This document shows, in pieces, positions 24,791 through 36,905 of a DNA stretch of 64,000 bases. The notes below the pieces were generated by a model, which was not told where the DNA came from, ran no database searches, and saw nothing but the letters and a program-made list of their open reading frames with translations. This DNA is from Nyssa sinensis (taxonomy: Eukaryota; Streptophyta; Magnoliopsida; Cornales; Nyssaceae), in contig CM018035.1 in NCBI GenBank assembly GCA_008638375.1, positions 23,014,307 to 23,078,306 of the forward strand, in the 5' to 3' direction. Each line of letters starts with the position of its first letter. Position 1 is the first letter of the stretch. The translations under genes were made by a program, and so were the position numbers.

Positions 24791-24828
<38 letters not shown>

Positions 24829-25361
24829 TGCTCAAATGTAACTCAGATAGAACAATGCAGCTCAAGTAGAACAGATACAACTCAAATAGAACGGATGCAG
24901 TTCAAAGTGCCTGAACCTTCCCCAAGCGATGTGGGATGGCATTACTTCCCATCCACCCCCTCACATGGAGGGCCTCATATCGCACACCTCCGGCTGAGGT
25001 CGGTATCAGAACGGAACAGATCAGATAGGATTGAGCGGATGATGAGCTCTGGGCGTCCCACAGAGGCAGCCATCCATCCACTGATATACTCAATCCCGTA
25101 GTGGGCCCCAGATAAGACTCAACATGACAAACAGAATCAAATAGACTCCAAAGGACAGGTAATAGAACAACAAACTTCAACAGAATCAACAGGATATATC
25201 AGAATGCAGGATAGAACAAAATCATGCCACAAGTAATGCAGATCAATAGGTATGCATGAAAGCATATGCATTTAAAATAGTTCAGTGTATAAACAGTTCA
25301 GCATATAAAGCAGTATAGTATAGAGAAAATATACACCAAGTCAGGAATCCGAGTTACTCAC
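24710..25361 (-). promoter_or_regulatory. Putative leader intron of LTR C
   Basis: The minus-strand donor is ACT|GTGAGTAACTCG (GT at 25361-25360). The acceptor is TTAACATTTTTCAG|GG (AG at 24711-24710). The hairpin GAGCTT-GTTT-AAGCTC in its own sense is at 24750-24735. The length of 652 bp is close to LTR A without its insertion. Confidence 0.5.
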
Positions 25362-25899
25362 AGTTTACTATGCTTATCTCTATTCACCGATATCCTCTAG
25401 ATGTGTTAGGCACTTCCACGCATATCCTCAATAATCATCATCCTGATTAATTATCATTAATTACAGACGGGTTAGAATTTAACCATTCAAAACTTATTCA
25501 TCATCTTAGGCGCCTATCGGATTACCTAAGATAGCCTAGTAGCCTAATACCCTCTTAGTAGGTTTCATCTAAGGCTATCAGGGTTATAATATAAGTCATT
25601 TGGACCCTACCTTTATTTATCAGGCACTTATTTAATCCTTATGCAAAGCGTTATAATTTGATAGGCATAAAACTAAATTTATTATTATTGACTTGATAAT
25701 TAGCAACCACAAAACCATAAAAGATGTTCATATTTGTCAAGTATCATGGCAAGTTGCAATTTAGCATCTTATTGGCAAATATTGGATTAGCATAAGGGCG
25801 GAGATGAAGAGAAAGTAATTACCTGATGTCGGTACTATTGGATTCATTTGGCAGCCCTGGAATCAGAACTCTAGTTACTGATCTCTCTCTTCTTCAGTC

Positions 25900-25990
25900 T
25901 TTATCCCCCGAGCAGATGATGATCCTGACAGATTCTGCCCTTTTATCATCCCATCCATCAGATATTGAAGAACTTTCCCTTCCTCTAATT
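25900..25990 (-). repeat. Segment shared with 1500-1590 of LTR A
   Basis: The minus strand matches 1500-1590 almost base for base. It lies just downstream of the two different gene-like fragments in A and C, so it marks equivalent positions in the two LTR copies. Confidence 0.8.
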
Positions 25991-26064
25991 CATCACAGAA
26001 ATCACAACATCCAATAGTTACAGGTTTCCCCAACTTCCATCACTGGACAGCAGCTTTGCTGCTC

Positions 26065-26150
26065 TTTTCTTCTCCACATATTTCCTATACTCCTCAAGAG
26101 TTGTTGCACAAATGCACTGATGTTGGCCCTTCAAGATTTCTAATTCAGTC
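26065..26150 (-). pseudogene. Clp ATPase (ClpC/ClpB-like) fragment inside LTR C
   Basis: The minus strand reads LKGQHQCICATTLEEYRKY then VEKKRAA. The pattern G..QCI.ATTL.EYRK..EK is the hallmark just after the Walker B region of Hsp100/Clp ATPases. Only about 28 codons are present, in LTR sense, as with the F-box/LRR fragment in LTR A. Upstream and downstream sequence is not recognisable. A short chance match is possible but unlikely given the consecutive identities. Confidence 0.5.
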
Positions 26151-27882
26151 CACAAGCATGGCCTGATATACGGTAGTGCTGCAGGAAATTAAGGAATCCC
26201 AAACCCGAACATTCTCTCTCTCTTTTATCCCATAAAACTGCTACCTACAAATCACCCAATCTAGCAGTTCTGCGGCACCCATACCTACACATATATACCT
26301 CAACCTATTGCTCTGCCATTTCAGTTTCACTACTATCAGAATACTCCAAGAGACCCAAAATGCTTAAAACCGTAACAGAAACCCATAACACCAGCCGCAA
26401 AACCTAACCAACAATCCCGATCCTTGACACGGTTTGAATCTCGGTCAACATCTCTGTTACAGCCATCATCGGTCCATTCAAAGAAAAATCCATTCAGCAA
26501 ATTAATCAATAACTCCAACCTGAATTTGAGACCGTCTATAATAGACTCTGTTCGGCGTCTCATCATCTATTGCTAAAATCTCCATTACCTAACCTCAATC
26601 AGATCACTATTCAACTGCTACTGCTGCTTAGAGTGATTAAATCAAACCCCAAGCCTCCAACGTCCCTACTTCTGTGGCACCCAATTGCTCCACCGCTACT
26701 GCCCTTCACTTCCTCTATTTTCTCACTATCTTTCTTAATTTATTTTCCTCACCAGGTATTCAAAACAATCTCCATAAACAACCCATGTTCTCACTTGACA
26801 GCGCAGAACAGGGGAAACCTAAAAAAAATCGCAACATCACATGCAATTCCGAGCCATAAGACCGCAACCTCCACACACAAGAAACCCAACGCCTGAACTG
26901 ATTGAAGTAGCCATCCTTCCTACACGCTACACATATACAGCCACATATACTTGCCGCACCATTACACGCATACACACACATTACCTGTTGTACCGCTACA
27001 CTTTTTTGCTACTGGTTTCGGCTAAATCAATTTTCCCCAACAATGGATCACTGTTATGACTAGAATGAACTTCTATTAAGGGTTATAAATTCAAAGAATA
27101 GGAGATATACCTGCTTTCAAATTAGGCAAATTGTTGGAGAGGAAGAAAATCAAGAAAACTGGAGCTGTAGTCGCTCAACCTCCGCCCCAATGCTAGCAGC
27201 CAAGAGCTGCTTCTTGCACCCAAAATCTAATTTATACAGCTGGGTTAATTTACTGGTTTACAACTCTTAAATCAACCAGCCTTCAAAAGTTTATGCAGAG
27301 ATCTATCCAGGTGCATTAGTTGACCCAATCGGTACAAAATAGAGGAAAGAAGTGTAGGAAAAATCAGGAGGTAGGCAAGGAAGAGAAGATGCAGATCAGA
27401 CCGTGAGCATCTGGAACCAGAAGCCGTTTCCTGTGTGGCGTTTAGTGGAAATTTACGAACGATAGAATGGTTTAGAACTGAAATATGCCGATTATTTCTG
27501 TCGGTTGTCACTAGTTGCCTCTAGAATATTCTACCCAAATCCTTATAATTCCTCACGTGATATTGTGTCTATTGGATTATATGCAGGTTTTTGCTTCAAT
27601 ATTTATATTACAATGCATTTAGCCGCACCACTAGATATATACATAGTATCATGTATTTTGCATTGGGCAAAATATATATTTATATTACCATCTTTATTAT
27701 TTTATTTCATAGAACATTAACTTATAAAATGCCAACAAATTTGGCTCAGAACTAAGCTTCGACATTATTATTATTTATTTTACCAACATCGAATGCCCGT
27801 TCATATTTTATATTATTAATGTCACAGAACCTCCATTTTTATCGAAATGGATCATGTCGAATTTTCGGGGTATTACAGGGTG

Positions 27883-28412
27883 AACCTCGCCTTGTACTCC
27901 TCTACTGTCGAGTTCCCTTGCTGTAAAACAAGAAAATCTGCGACTCTCTGATCCCTGACTTTTTGGGGGAAGTACTTCTCGTTGAAGATCACGATGAATC
28001 ACTCCTAAATCATCTGAGGCTCTCTGGCGTTCTCTAACAGCCACCACTCATGGGCTGCTCCCTTGAAGGTAAAAGTGGCGAAGGCCACCTTCTGCACCTC
28101 GGTACAGGTCATAATATCAAAAATCCTCTCTATCTCGAGCCACCACTCCTCGGCTGTAATGGGGCCTCTAGTATCGTCGAACTTAGATAGCCGTAGTGCC
28201 TAAAACTGCTTATAGAGATAAGCCTGGCCTCTATCGTTCTCCTGCCATACTATATGTACTACTGGTGGTGCCTGTCACACCGATCGAGCTAGAGTACTAG
28301 GACCGACCTGATTCTGAGGCGCGTTCTGTATAAGCTTCTCTACCAATCGCTCTAATCGTGCTACGTTAGCTATAACATCCTGTAAGGGTGTAGTGGTACG
28401 AGTGTTCACCAT
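27883..28412 (-). pseudogene. N-terminal gag of chromovirus E
   Basis: The ATG at 28412 starts MVNTRTTTPLQDVIANVARL. It continues through LSKFDDTRGPITAEEWWLEI, RIFDIMTCTEVQKVAFATF, GAAHEWWLLENAREP and FPQKVRDQRVADFLVLQQGN to VEEYKARF. This is the Ty3 retrotransposon gag capsid pattern. The frame then meets the target duplication of solo LTR C. A few stops (near 28270, 28200 and 28000) are present. Confidence 0.88.
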
Positions 28413-28553
28413 TTTCTACAATTGGTTAGGAGTCAGTTTCATATATTTAAGAGTCTAATATCGCATGTCAGTTTCAATCTACTGACTCTACTTGGACATT
28501 TGTAATCCTAGTACCTTAGTTTATCTCCCATGAACCACTGTGCAACCTAGGAT

Positions 28554-28566
28554 GCTCTGACACCAA
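28554..28566 (-). other. Primer binding site of chromovirus E
   Basis: On the minus strand TTGGTGTCAGAGC follows the LTR end CATGACA after two bases. It is one or two changes from the initiator tRNA-Met complement TGGTATCAGAGC. Confidence 0.85.
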
Positions 28567-28568
28567 GC

Positions 28569-30538
28569 TGTCATGACCCAAGACCCACCCTATGCGGTTC
28601 TTGTGTCACGAGCCCAACCCAACACTACTGTCGAATCGGATCTCAACTTGCAATCAGTGCTACTAACATGCAACAACTATCAAATATAAATAGTAGAAGA
28701 CTTAAACAAATAAATAAAAATTCATGTGATATATATAAGGTTCTCAAAATATAGACTATAAAATTCTTTAACAACTGTTCATCCCCAAGACGTGAATGAC
28801 ATGGGAGAGCTACAAGACTTGTACTATGTATTACACTACAACTTCAAAAGAAATGTACACCTTTAGCTATCAGGCTCTATGGTTTATTCTCGATATCTAT
28901 GCTTAAAAATAAAATATAGTATATGTATGAGTTATGAAAACTCAGTAAGTAGTCCTTTGCTCTGCCATGTGTACAAGTGTATATAGAAGTGTTAGCCAGT
29001 CAATGAATATATAACTCAATATCAGATGATAGAATCTCAAATAATAAGGAAATGAATATGCTCTACTAACAATGTCATACTGCTCCAGTCATGAGTTATA
29101 TCAAATATGAAATGTAAGCACTCAAATGAAAGTTGTAAAGTCTCATGATCATTCATAATAATATAACATGATCAAGCTATGAAAATCAACAATAGAGAAT
29201 AGTGATATCAACAAAAAGAGATGCACTCATGGGGCCCAAAAATTCCCCTGAGCTCGTATTCAGTTCCACACGGGCTCTCTGAAATACTGCTCTGTATACA
29301 GTGTGACTCTACGTCCCATGCCTCACATAGCAACGTAGCAAATGTTCCACTCAAAACCCTGACCCAAAGGTCATAAATAGCATCAGATGGAGTTGTGATT
29401 AAGCATAAATCTGGCACTCATAATATATCAAGATCATGCTATCTTCCACGAAGAGTATAGTAGAATCATAACTGATTCTAGGCAATCTGACGTAACGATA
29501 GTTTTCGAGGCTATGGTTATTGACTGCTTCAAATATAACTGTCTGGCCCTCACGGCCCTAGGTACAAGTGTACAAAAATGAATCTATGCACAAGTGTACA
29601 ATCATGATCGAGATATATATAGAAATCAATAAATGCTTCCCACATGATAGGGCAATATCAATATGGCTCAATAAATACTGGTATGTGTAGAATACAATAG
29701 GCAATGTACAAAAAAACTATTGACATGGCTCGGAAAGTAACACATGCAAAGATTGGATTTTACTTACCTTTTATTGTCTCTAAAATAGAAGGTCTAGACT
29801 GCCGTTTCCTTGCCCGTCGGTGTTCCTAAGATTCATAAAATACGTCTCAATCTATCGCTACATGAATTATGCTATTCATTAAATTTTATGCCTCTATGCT
29901 ATAAGTTTCTCTTTTACTAAAATAGACTCTACTATTGAATCCGAAACGTCAAAGAAAGTCGGTTTAGGCTTTTGCGGAACTCAATTCGGACATTTGTACT
30001 AAAAAGGGCAAAACGGTCATTTTACACTTTTACATGTCTTTAGTTTTTTGGACTCCGTCTCGTAAAACGGACCCCTCCATCAGCTTTAGATGTCCGACAC
30101 ATAAGGAAAACACTATTTATTTACTATTTTTGGACTACGTCTTAATTTCCTTAATTAAGTTAATTTATTTAATAAATTAAATTAATTAATTAATTATAAA
30201 TTATATATATATATATATATTGCGGTGGCTTATGTCACAAGGGCCTCAGTGGTCCAGTGGCTTGGGTTGGACCCCTCTCCTATTAGGTCACAAGTTCAAA
30301 CCATGGGGGCAGCACCCCAGCACATTTGTTTTCTTAAACTGTTGAAGCCAAACAGCGAATAAGGCCAATTCGAGGATAAGCTATCCCAACCCTGTTCTGC
30401 ATAACCCAATTTGATTTCTAAACATTGTAACCAAACAATCCAATTTTGGCTTTTAATTTAAAACAGCCACCCACCTAAACGGCGCAGTATCATCCCATTT
30501 AGCCACCAAACGACACTGTCTTGGAGAAACCCTATTCA
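28569..30538 (-). repeat. Truncated 5' LTR of chromovirus E
   Basis: It starts TGTCATGACCC at 28569 and follows the left LTR to the shared CCCTATTCA (8621-8629 and 30530-30538). The remaining 1.3 kb, which would hold the U3 promoter end, is absent. E therefore lacks its own promoter end. It contains the donor at 29767, the CCATTG module at 29921-30105, an AT run and the tRNA-like module. Confidence 0.85.
30235..30312 (+). other. tRNA-like A-box/B-box module, antisense in the E 5' LTR
   Basis: This is the second copy of the module at 8331-8405: TGGTCCAGTGGC and AGTTCAAACC. The B-box match is slightly different. Confidence 0.4.
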
Positions 30539-31009
30539 CATGAAGCATTTAGACCACTTTAGGTAGACTTTTAGACCTATCCTTGGTCTATGCCTTAGGG
30601 TATTTTTAGCCTACTTTAGCCATCAATTTGAGTCACCTTGGGCAAACCTTTTTGGCTAGTTTTTACCCATGTCTTAGGCTAATTTTGGTCAACCATCTAA
30701 GTTGTTTTTGAACAATATTTGGGGCCATTTTGGGTCATTGTTTCAAGGTGCATTAAAGACATTTTTGGGGCTATCTTAAAGGTCATGCTTGGACATGACT
30801 TATACTAATTTTGACCATTGATTGAGGAGGTATTTGACTAGTATTTAGAACTCATCTTGGGTGAGTTTAGTTAGCATTTTTCATTCTTAATTTTGAAAAA
30901 CATGAAAAAATTAATATGTAATCAGTTAAATCCATTCAATTGTATTTTATTAACTTTTTTAAGGTCTTTTTCAATCATTCCCCAAGTTATAGAAATTTGG
31001 GGCATGACA
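30539..31009 (+). mobile_element. 3' fragment of an F-family LTR
   Basis: It matches the last 350-450 bp of LTR F (about 54005-54360). Shared features include CTTAGGTAGA-type, GACATGACTTA-type and TGACCATTGATTG-type blocks and the terminal GGGGCATGACA. The rest of the LTR is missing. It abuts the truncated E LTR, so a deletion or rearrangement joins the two. Confidence 0.7.
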
Positions 31010-32312
31010 AGTAGCTTAAGCTTTTGGAGCAACATGTGACTTCACACTGCCATCTCTAACATCCTTTCTTTATTTATCAAGCTTTGCTCACTCCCCATCA
31101 TAAATCTCAGTTCTTCAATAATCAACACTTTGCTATCTTCCCAATATAAAATTGAATATATTCTATTTCACATCGTCCCCCCCCCCCACCCCACCATTGC
31201 CTAAGGCACACTATTACCTTTATCATAGCCATTAATCCCTCACAATGAAGAAGATCCCATTTCACCTAACCCTTACATTTCCCAAGCATGTTCCTCTCTC
31301 TCACAACGCCCTAACTCCCCCAACTACAACCTTGAAGCCACACTTACTTATGTCATGCCTTCCCCACCCATTTCCACTTATTGTAGAAAATAACACAACT
31401 TTTTTGTTTCCCTACTCAATAATTCCACCTCAACCCCAACAAGCTATCAAAAACGACCAACTCTATAACAAAAAAAAAAAAATCAAACAAAAATAAAATG
31501 CCCCACACCTCTCTTGTAACACCCAACTTCAGTAAGATGGGTTGAAAATTAAATCAATAAAATAACCTTTTTAAATTCTTTGAAAACTAAGCAGTAACAT
31601 GACTTAAACTAGGGTTGCGAATTAATCCAACCCAACAGTGGGCCATAACCCTAGTTATGCCATCACCCAAAGTAGGGTCAAAATCAAACCTAACCTAACC
31701 CAACAGTGGCACATAACCTTAGTTAGGCCATCGCCTAAAGTAGGGTCAAAATCAAACCTAACCTTAGGTTAACCTAACCTAACCTAGATTAATGAGACAA
31801 TTGGTTAAGTGACCAATACACCACTAATCTAAATCAGAGACAAAAAAAATAGATCAATAAACATATGACACTCACCCGCTATTCGAAAATATAAAATCGA
31901 ATATATTCTATATCGCCCTCCTCGTCGCCCGCTATTGCCTATAGTTCACAATCACCCTTCTCATTGCCATTAATCCCTAAAAACCAAGTAGGTCCCATTT
32001 CACCTAACCCCTATACTTCCTCAGCATGTTCCTTGCTCTCACAACACTCCAACTATCCCAACTACCACCTCGGAGCCACTCTTCACTGGTGGCCAAAAAA
32101 ATACAAGAGCTATGAGATTGCCATGAACAATGAGCCGTGAGGCCTCCTTATTTGGTTTTGTTTTGATGTTAATAAAAATGTGATATGATGAAATTCGTGA
32201 AGCTTGCTTAGATTCAAGCTTTTTCACGTTAGTCTTTGATTGATAGTTCAATATAAAAATTTAGTTTGTGATTTTCATTTTTTATTTGTTCTTCGCTTCT
32301 TCTCAATTTTAA
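31010..32312. repeat. Local repeat field left of element G
   Basis: No gene was seen. About 31050-31500 resembles 46195-46560, in a different block order. A block at 31136-31330 recurs at 31890-32050 and 47565-47650 (ATATAAAA-CGAATATATTCTAT, CCATTGCCTA). There is also an exact-period 68-bp tandem duplication at 31631-31766. Confidence 0.6.
31631..31766. repeat. 68-bp tandem duplication
   Basis: Two copies start with CCCAACAGTGG at 31631 and 31699 and end in CAAACCTAACC. They differ at a few bases. Confidence 0.85.
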
Positions 32313-32314
32313 TA

Positions 32315-32574
32315 CTCCCTCCGTCCCAAATTAAAAGTCCCTTATTCCATTTTGAAATGTCCCATAATAAAAGTCCTATTTAAAAAATTAATGTCAAAAT
32401 AATTGTGAAATTTTTAAATTACCCTCACAAATTTAATGTGAATGTACTACTCAATGTGAATGAATGTTAGTTTTGAAAATTTATCCTCTTAATCAAGTGT
32501 AAAAGCATTAAATGATTGTCCAAAATAAAAAGTTAGTTTTCCAAAAAGGGACTATTAATTCGGGACGGAGGGAG
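32315..32574. mobile_element. Stowaway-like MITE
   Basis: Terminal inverted repeats CTCCCTCCGTCCC and GGGACGGAGGGAG, 260 bp long, flanked by TA target duplications (32313-32314 and 32575-32576). These are the hallmarks of Tc1/mariner-derived Stowaway MITEs. It is internally AT-rich and non-coding. Confidence 0.95.
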
Positions 32575-34529
32575 TAATTGGTATCAGAGTGATTTTAAAT
32601 CCGATTGTTGGTATCAGAGTGTTTTAGGTTTAATAATTGTGTAACATCCCGACCTAATTAATTAATAATTAGTCCACTAATTATTAATTAGACACAACAT
32701 AAAGAATAATTGAGAAAACTAATCATAAATTTCTAGACGGTCACGATAGACCTAATAAAATAATTTAATACGTCAAGAAGGGAGGGTTTAATTTAGCCAT
32801 TTTAGTCCTATTTTTAACACTATTAAAACTCGAATTAGCTAGTTATGGAAAACACAACGAAATAAAAACCGGCACGAGGCCTTTAACATCGAAGCTAAAC
32901 TAAATGGGGAGTGACCAGAAGAAACTGCTTCGTAAAAAGAGCGACAGAAAAGAAAATATTAAAGAAATAGCCGAAATAGAAATCTGCGCCAACCAAACAA
33001 GGCATAAGCCCAAAATGAGAGAAAAATGCTAAATGTGAGGCCAAGGGGATTTGAACCCTTGACCTAGTGAAGCAGGATTTTTGGCATCCAAAAATATTCC
33101 AAGTGGGCTGCTAGCACTTTTGTGCTTAATTATGTAACCAAAATGTATATATGCTCAAGTTACCCAAGCCCATCTCCCAAATTGGCCAATGGCCATTCAT
33201 GCAACACCTTGTCATTTACATCACCCTATGTCTCAACTAAATCATGATGCTTGCCCTAACTCTCATCATCACATCTGAACCCCATGATGTGCATGCATAG
33301 GGTAAGTGTATAGGTGTACACTTGTATATGTACAAGCCCTACACTTTGGAAACTAAAACCCTCAAGTGTGTGTGAGCTGTTCAGACGTGTGTGTGAGAGA
33401 CCAACATTGTGCATGTGTGAGTGATTGTGAGTGAGAGACATTGTGTGAGGAGGAATGTGTGTGCAAGTGTGTGTGTGTGTGTGTGCATGCATTGTGTGTG
33501 ACTACCTGGAGGTGCACAATGAGAAAGGAGGAAACTGGGCTAGTTTGAGGAAGTTTGAAAGGGTCAGAACTGGGTCACGATTGAAGGAAGGACCACCAAG
33601 GTATAAGGCTTAAAACTGTTTTATTTTCTTTTCCTTCCTTTTGAATTTTTGGCACTGTTTCAATTTTATTTTAAGACTAGGTTGCATGCATGAATAACTC
33701 TAACACACAGGAGCTATTCTGAGTAAACTAAAAGGGTCAAGGAGCTTGAGAAACCCTAAAACCCTAGCGAGACCACCATTGTTGGCCCTCGAATTTTCAG
33801 GTCTGAGATTACCTTTAGGAAAATCATTTTTGACATCCCAAACTTAAAACAGACCCTTTAGCATTCCAAAAACCCTAGGACACGACCCAAACACCCTAGA
33901 GAAGACCCCAAAAACTGAACTTGCAGGTCTCAAGTTTGAAACCCAGACTCTAAAATAGGCTCTTAAACCTCTATTTTGGAATGAGGATAGAACCCCCTTG
34001 CCATGACGGTCAAAACAGGCCAAACTGCATGCAAAATGGCGATGAAATGGCTATTTATGAGCTAGTTGCAGGTCATGACTATTCCCCTCACCGTAGCTTC
34101 TAGAGCCTGATTTGAGACTTGAAACCAATGCCAAAGTGTTGCCCAAATATTCAGAGTTCCCTACCACCCAGAAACGAAGGCTAATTCAACCCCAAATTTC
34201 ACGAAATTGAAGGAGATGAAAACCATAAATTAAGGCAGTAATAGCCCTGTGCAATCGAGAGGACGACGAGTCAGTTGAGTCGACTCGCCCAACTTGACCA
34301 AACCCAACGTGTTGACTCGAACACGTGTTGGCTTGTAAGCAAATCATCACATTAATGGAACGACGTCCTTTCGTGTGGGGGATTTTAAAATTAAAGGGTT
34401 TCGGGACTGTTTGGCCGCAGGTTTAGGGAATTTCAATCAATAAACCAACTTGGGACTAGGATAGCTTATCCTCGAATTTTTCCCTTATACGTTGTTTGGA
34501 TGAGTAACCTTTGAAAAAAAGAAAAAAAA

Positions 34530-34612
34530 TTGGAGAGGCACAAGATCGAACCTATAACCGATCGGGGATATGGCAATGGGTCAACCCACTATGCCACCTA
34601 TTGCGTGCATGT
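34530..34612 (-). other. tRNA-like A-box/B-box module, antisense in the G 5' LTR
   Basis: The minus strand has TGGCATAGTGGGTTGACCC then GGTTATAGGTTCGATC, at A-box to B-box spacing typical of tRNA-derived SINEs. It is next to an AT run, as in the E LTRs. Confidence 0.45.
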
Positions 34613-35482
34613 TAGGATGTGCACCAAATATATATACATATATATATATATATTAATACTGATATATTAATTTAAATTAATTAGATTAATTAATTTAAAT
34701 TATTTAAAAACAGGTAAATGTCTCGATGTCCAAATTAATTAAACAAATAGTGTATTTTGACTATGTCGGACATTTTGGACCTAATGGTGAGGTCCACTTT
34801 GTCAACTGGGGTTCCAAAAAATTAAGTCTTATAAAACATGAAATTACCATTTCACCCTTAAGGGTACTCGAAGCCAAATAAAAAGTCGCGCAGGCCTAAA
34901 TTTATTTTCTTAGGACGTTTCGGACTCAACGGTGGAGCCCGTTTAACCAAATAAAATACTATGAGGGCCGATGTAACAAATTTAGCCACCTTAAGAATAT
35001 AATTAAACAATACCAAGGGAGTTAAATAGGTCACCAACATTAGCATCGACCTAAATAATTAAAAATGGGATAATGACAATTAAATTTTTGATTTATAGGA
35101 ACCACCAAGGGGAAGGATGTCACGACCCCAAATCCGGTCCATGCGGATCGAGGGTTCGTGATCGGCCACCGAGGCCTTTTTGCCAATAATCATAATTACC
35201 TTTAATCAAACGCAGTGGAATAAATTTTTCTTTTTCTATTACGGAAGCGCTAATCAATACACAAGTCAACATCAGTCATTTATTTCTACATTCCATAGCA
35301 ATTACAAAAGTACATGATGTAATTTTTCCAAAGCCTGCTAGTGTCATATTCGATATACAGTCCAAAGTTTCCAAAAGCAACTACATCATGACTAGCAAAA
35401 TCCTATTACAAAAAGGGTCCATAGCTTTACAAGCTTCCAACTAGTCTGACTGAACCTGCTATTTCTTGTCCGATATCATCAC

Positions 35483-36349
35483 CTGAAATAGGATAAAAAT
35501 ATCCTATGAGCTCAACAGCTCGTGAGTATCACAGCTCGTAAGCATTCCATAACATACCAGGGGTTTCAAAACTACTATATAATTCAATATATAAATGTCT
35601 ATGATCAGATATCATAAGTCATCTTTATTTATAATATAAGATAACGGTATCAAATTTACTTCCAATAAATCTCAATATAACGAAAATCATAAATCGATAC
35701 TCAATAACATAGTTCAATAAATCAAAATCACAGTTCAATATCATCGTTCAATTCCCAAATTCATAGGTCAATAGTTCAGATTCATGGTTCAATAGCCCAA
35801 ATTCATAGTTCAATAGATAATAGTTCAATATCTCAAATTCATAGTTCAATAATTCAGATTCATGGTTCGATTTTCAATATTCATATTCAAATCATATATT
35901 CCACTTCTATGGTCAGCAAATTAGAACCTCGCTGACTGAGATCGATGGGCTAGCTAGTTCGATATGCCGTATCAACACCGGCTCACCACAATATACCCTG
36001 TGGGATGGGTTCGATAAATCACAACCTATTCGATAGTGACCAATCATAGAAGAGTGTTCTATTCAAAGCATCAAAATCATATCCAAATCGTATCCAAAAT
36101 CAATAATCATCAATAGCAGTTCAATTATTTCAAGTCAAGGTTCTTTATTTGACATTTAGTTCAAACGATTGTAAGAATATCGTAAAACATTTGAGTATCT
36201 TTCGAATACATTTTCTGAAGTCAAAGAAGACAATATAGTTGTCAATAGATCATTCAAACGTATACTGTATAGTTCGATAAATCATAAAAGAGTTCAATAG
36301 TTATATCTATACTGAAATTGTCTACCTCAATATGGTATGAAATACTCAC
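35483..36349 (-). promoter_or_regulatory. Putative leader intron of LTR D
   Basis: The minus-strand donor is TTCAG|GTGAGTATTTC (GT at 36349-36348). The acceptor is CCTATTTCAG|GTGAT (AG at 35484-35483). The hairpin GAGCT-GTTG-AGCTC is at 35508-35521. Length 867 bp. Confidence 0.5.
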
Positions 36350-36564
36350 CTGAATTCCAAAGACTTATCTCCAAAAATCCTCCCTTCGAAGTTCCCTAAA
36401 AGAACATTTCAAAATCCGATTACATTCCATAATATTACCCTGACTTAATTATCATTAATTCCTTTTTCCTATTTTAGTTACATTTGTTGGGTAGCTTCTT
36501 AAAGTTTTACAGTTTGATTCTATTACCTTACATATTTACATGTCACATTTTTTCGTACCTTATT

Positions 36565-36905
36565 TCATAATACGGACCTCACCATTGAGTCCGGAACGTC
36601 GAAGAAAGTCAATTTGGACTCCCTCTGACTTCCATTTGGTTTTTGGGACATTAAGGGTAATTTGGTAATTTACACTCTAACGTGTCATATTTTTTCAGAG
36701 TTTCGTCTCGTGAAACGGAACCCCACCATTGGGTTCAGAACGCCCAAAATAGTCAAAATGCACTATTGGTTTACTCAATTTGGACTTTTGTACCAAAATG
36801 GCAAAAGGGTCATTTGCACTTTTATGTGTATTTTATTTTTTGGGGTCCCGTATAGTGAAATAGACCCCACCATTGATCTTAGAATGTCTGAGATAATAAA
36901 AATTG
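36565..36905 (-). repeat. Triplicated CCATTG/GAACGTC module in LTR D
   Basis: Blocks at 36569-36615, 36712-36760 and 36852-36905 share CACCATTG followed by GAACGTC or GAATGTC and AGTCAA, at about 140-bp spacing. Confidence 0.7.

Larger units (their letters stand above)
24202..27877 (-). mobile_element. Solo LTR C (family A) nested in the gag of chromovirus E
   Basis: The ends are TGTCACATCCCG (24202) and GGGGTATTACA (27877). The exact target duplication GGGTG is at 24197-24201 and 27878-27882. Removing it restores a continuous gag frame order. Length is 3676 bp, with no primer site, polypurine tract or genes of its own. It is the inverted counterpart of LTR A (1-6711). It includes a (TA)n run at about 24796-24824. 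Confidence 0.95.
6712..30538 (-). mobile_element. Tekay-type Ty3/gypsy chromovirus E, full order but decayed and nested into
   Basis: Read right to left: truncated 5' LTR (30538-28569), primer site (28566-28554), gag (28412-27883 and 24201-about 23600), protease, RT, RNase H (to 21376), integrase and chromodomain (11229-10030), polypurine tract, and 3' LTR (9963-6712). This gene order, with a C-terminal chromodomain and a primer site for initiator tRNA-Met, defines plant chromoviruses of the Tekay/Del clade. Two insertions interrupt it: the CACTA element at 11233-21372 and solo LTR C at 24202-27877. Both have exact target duplications, so the element can be followed across them. Many stops and frameshifts make it non-functional. 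Confidence 0.9.

Noticed and set aside
24895..25189. Overlapping open frames on both strands with HYFPSTPSHGG-like peptides
   Set aside because: They lie within the LTR C leader region. The frames are not kept in LTR A, so they are not treated as genes.
31765..31800. Telomere-like CCTAACCTAACC run
   Set aside because: Too short, and not the plant CCCTAAA repeat; part of a local duplication.
33030..33075. Possible tRNA gene (GGGTTCAAATCC on the minus strand, also 42710-42740)
   Set aside because: Only a B-box-like T-arm sequence is visible. There are no acceptor, D or anticodon arms of the right length.
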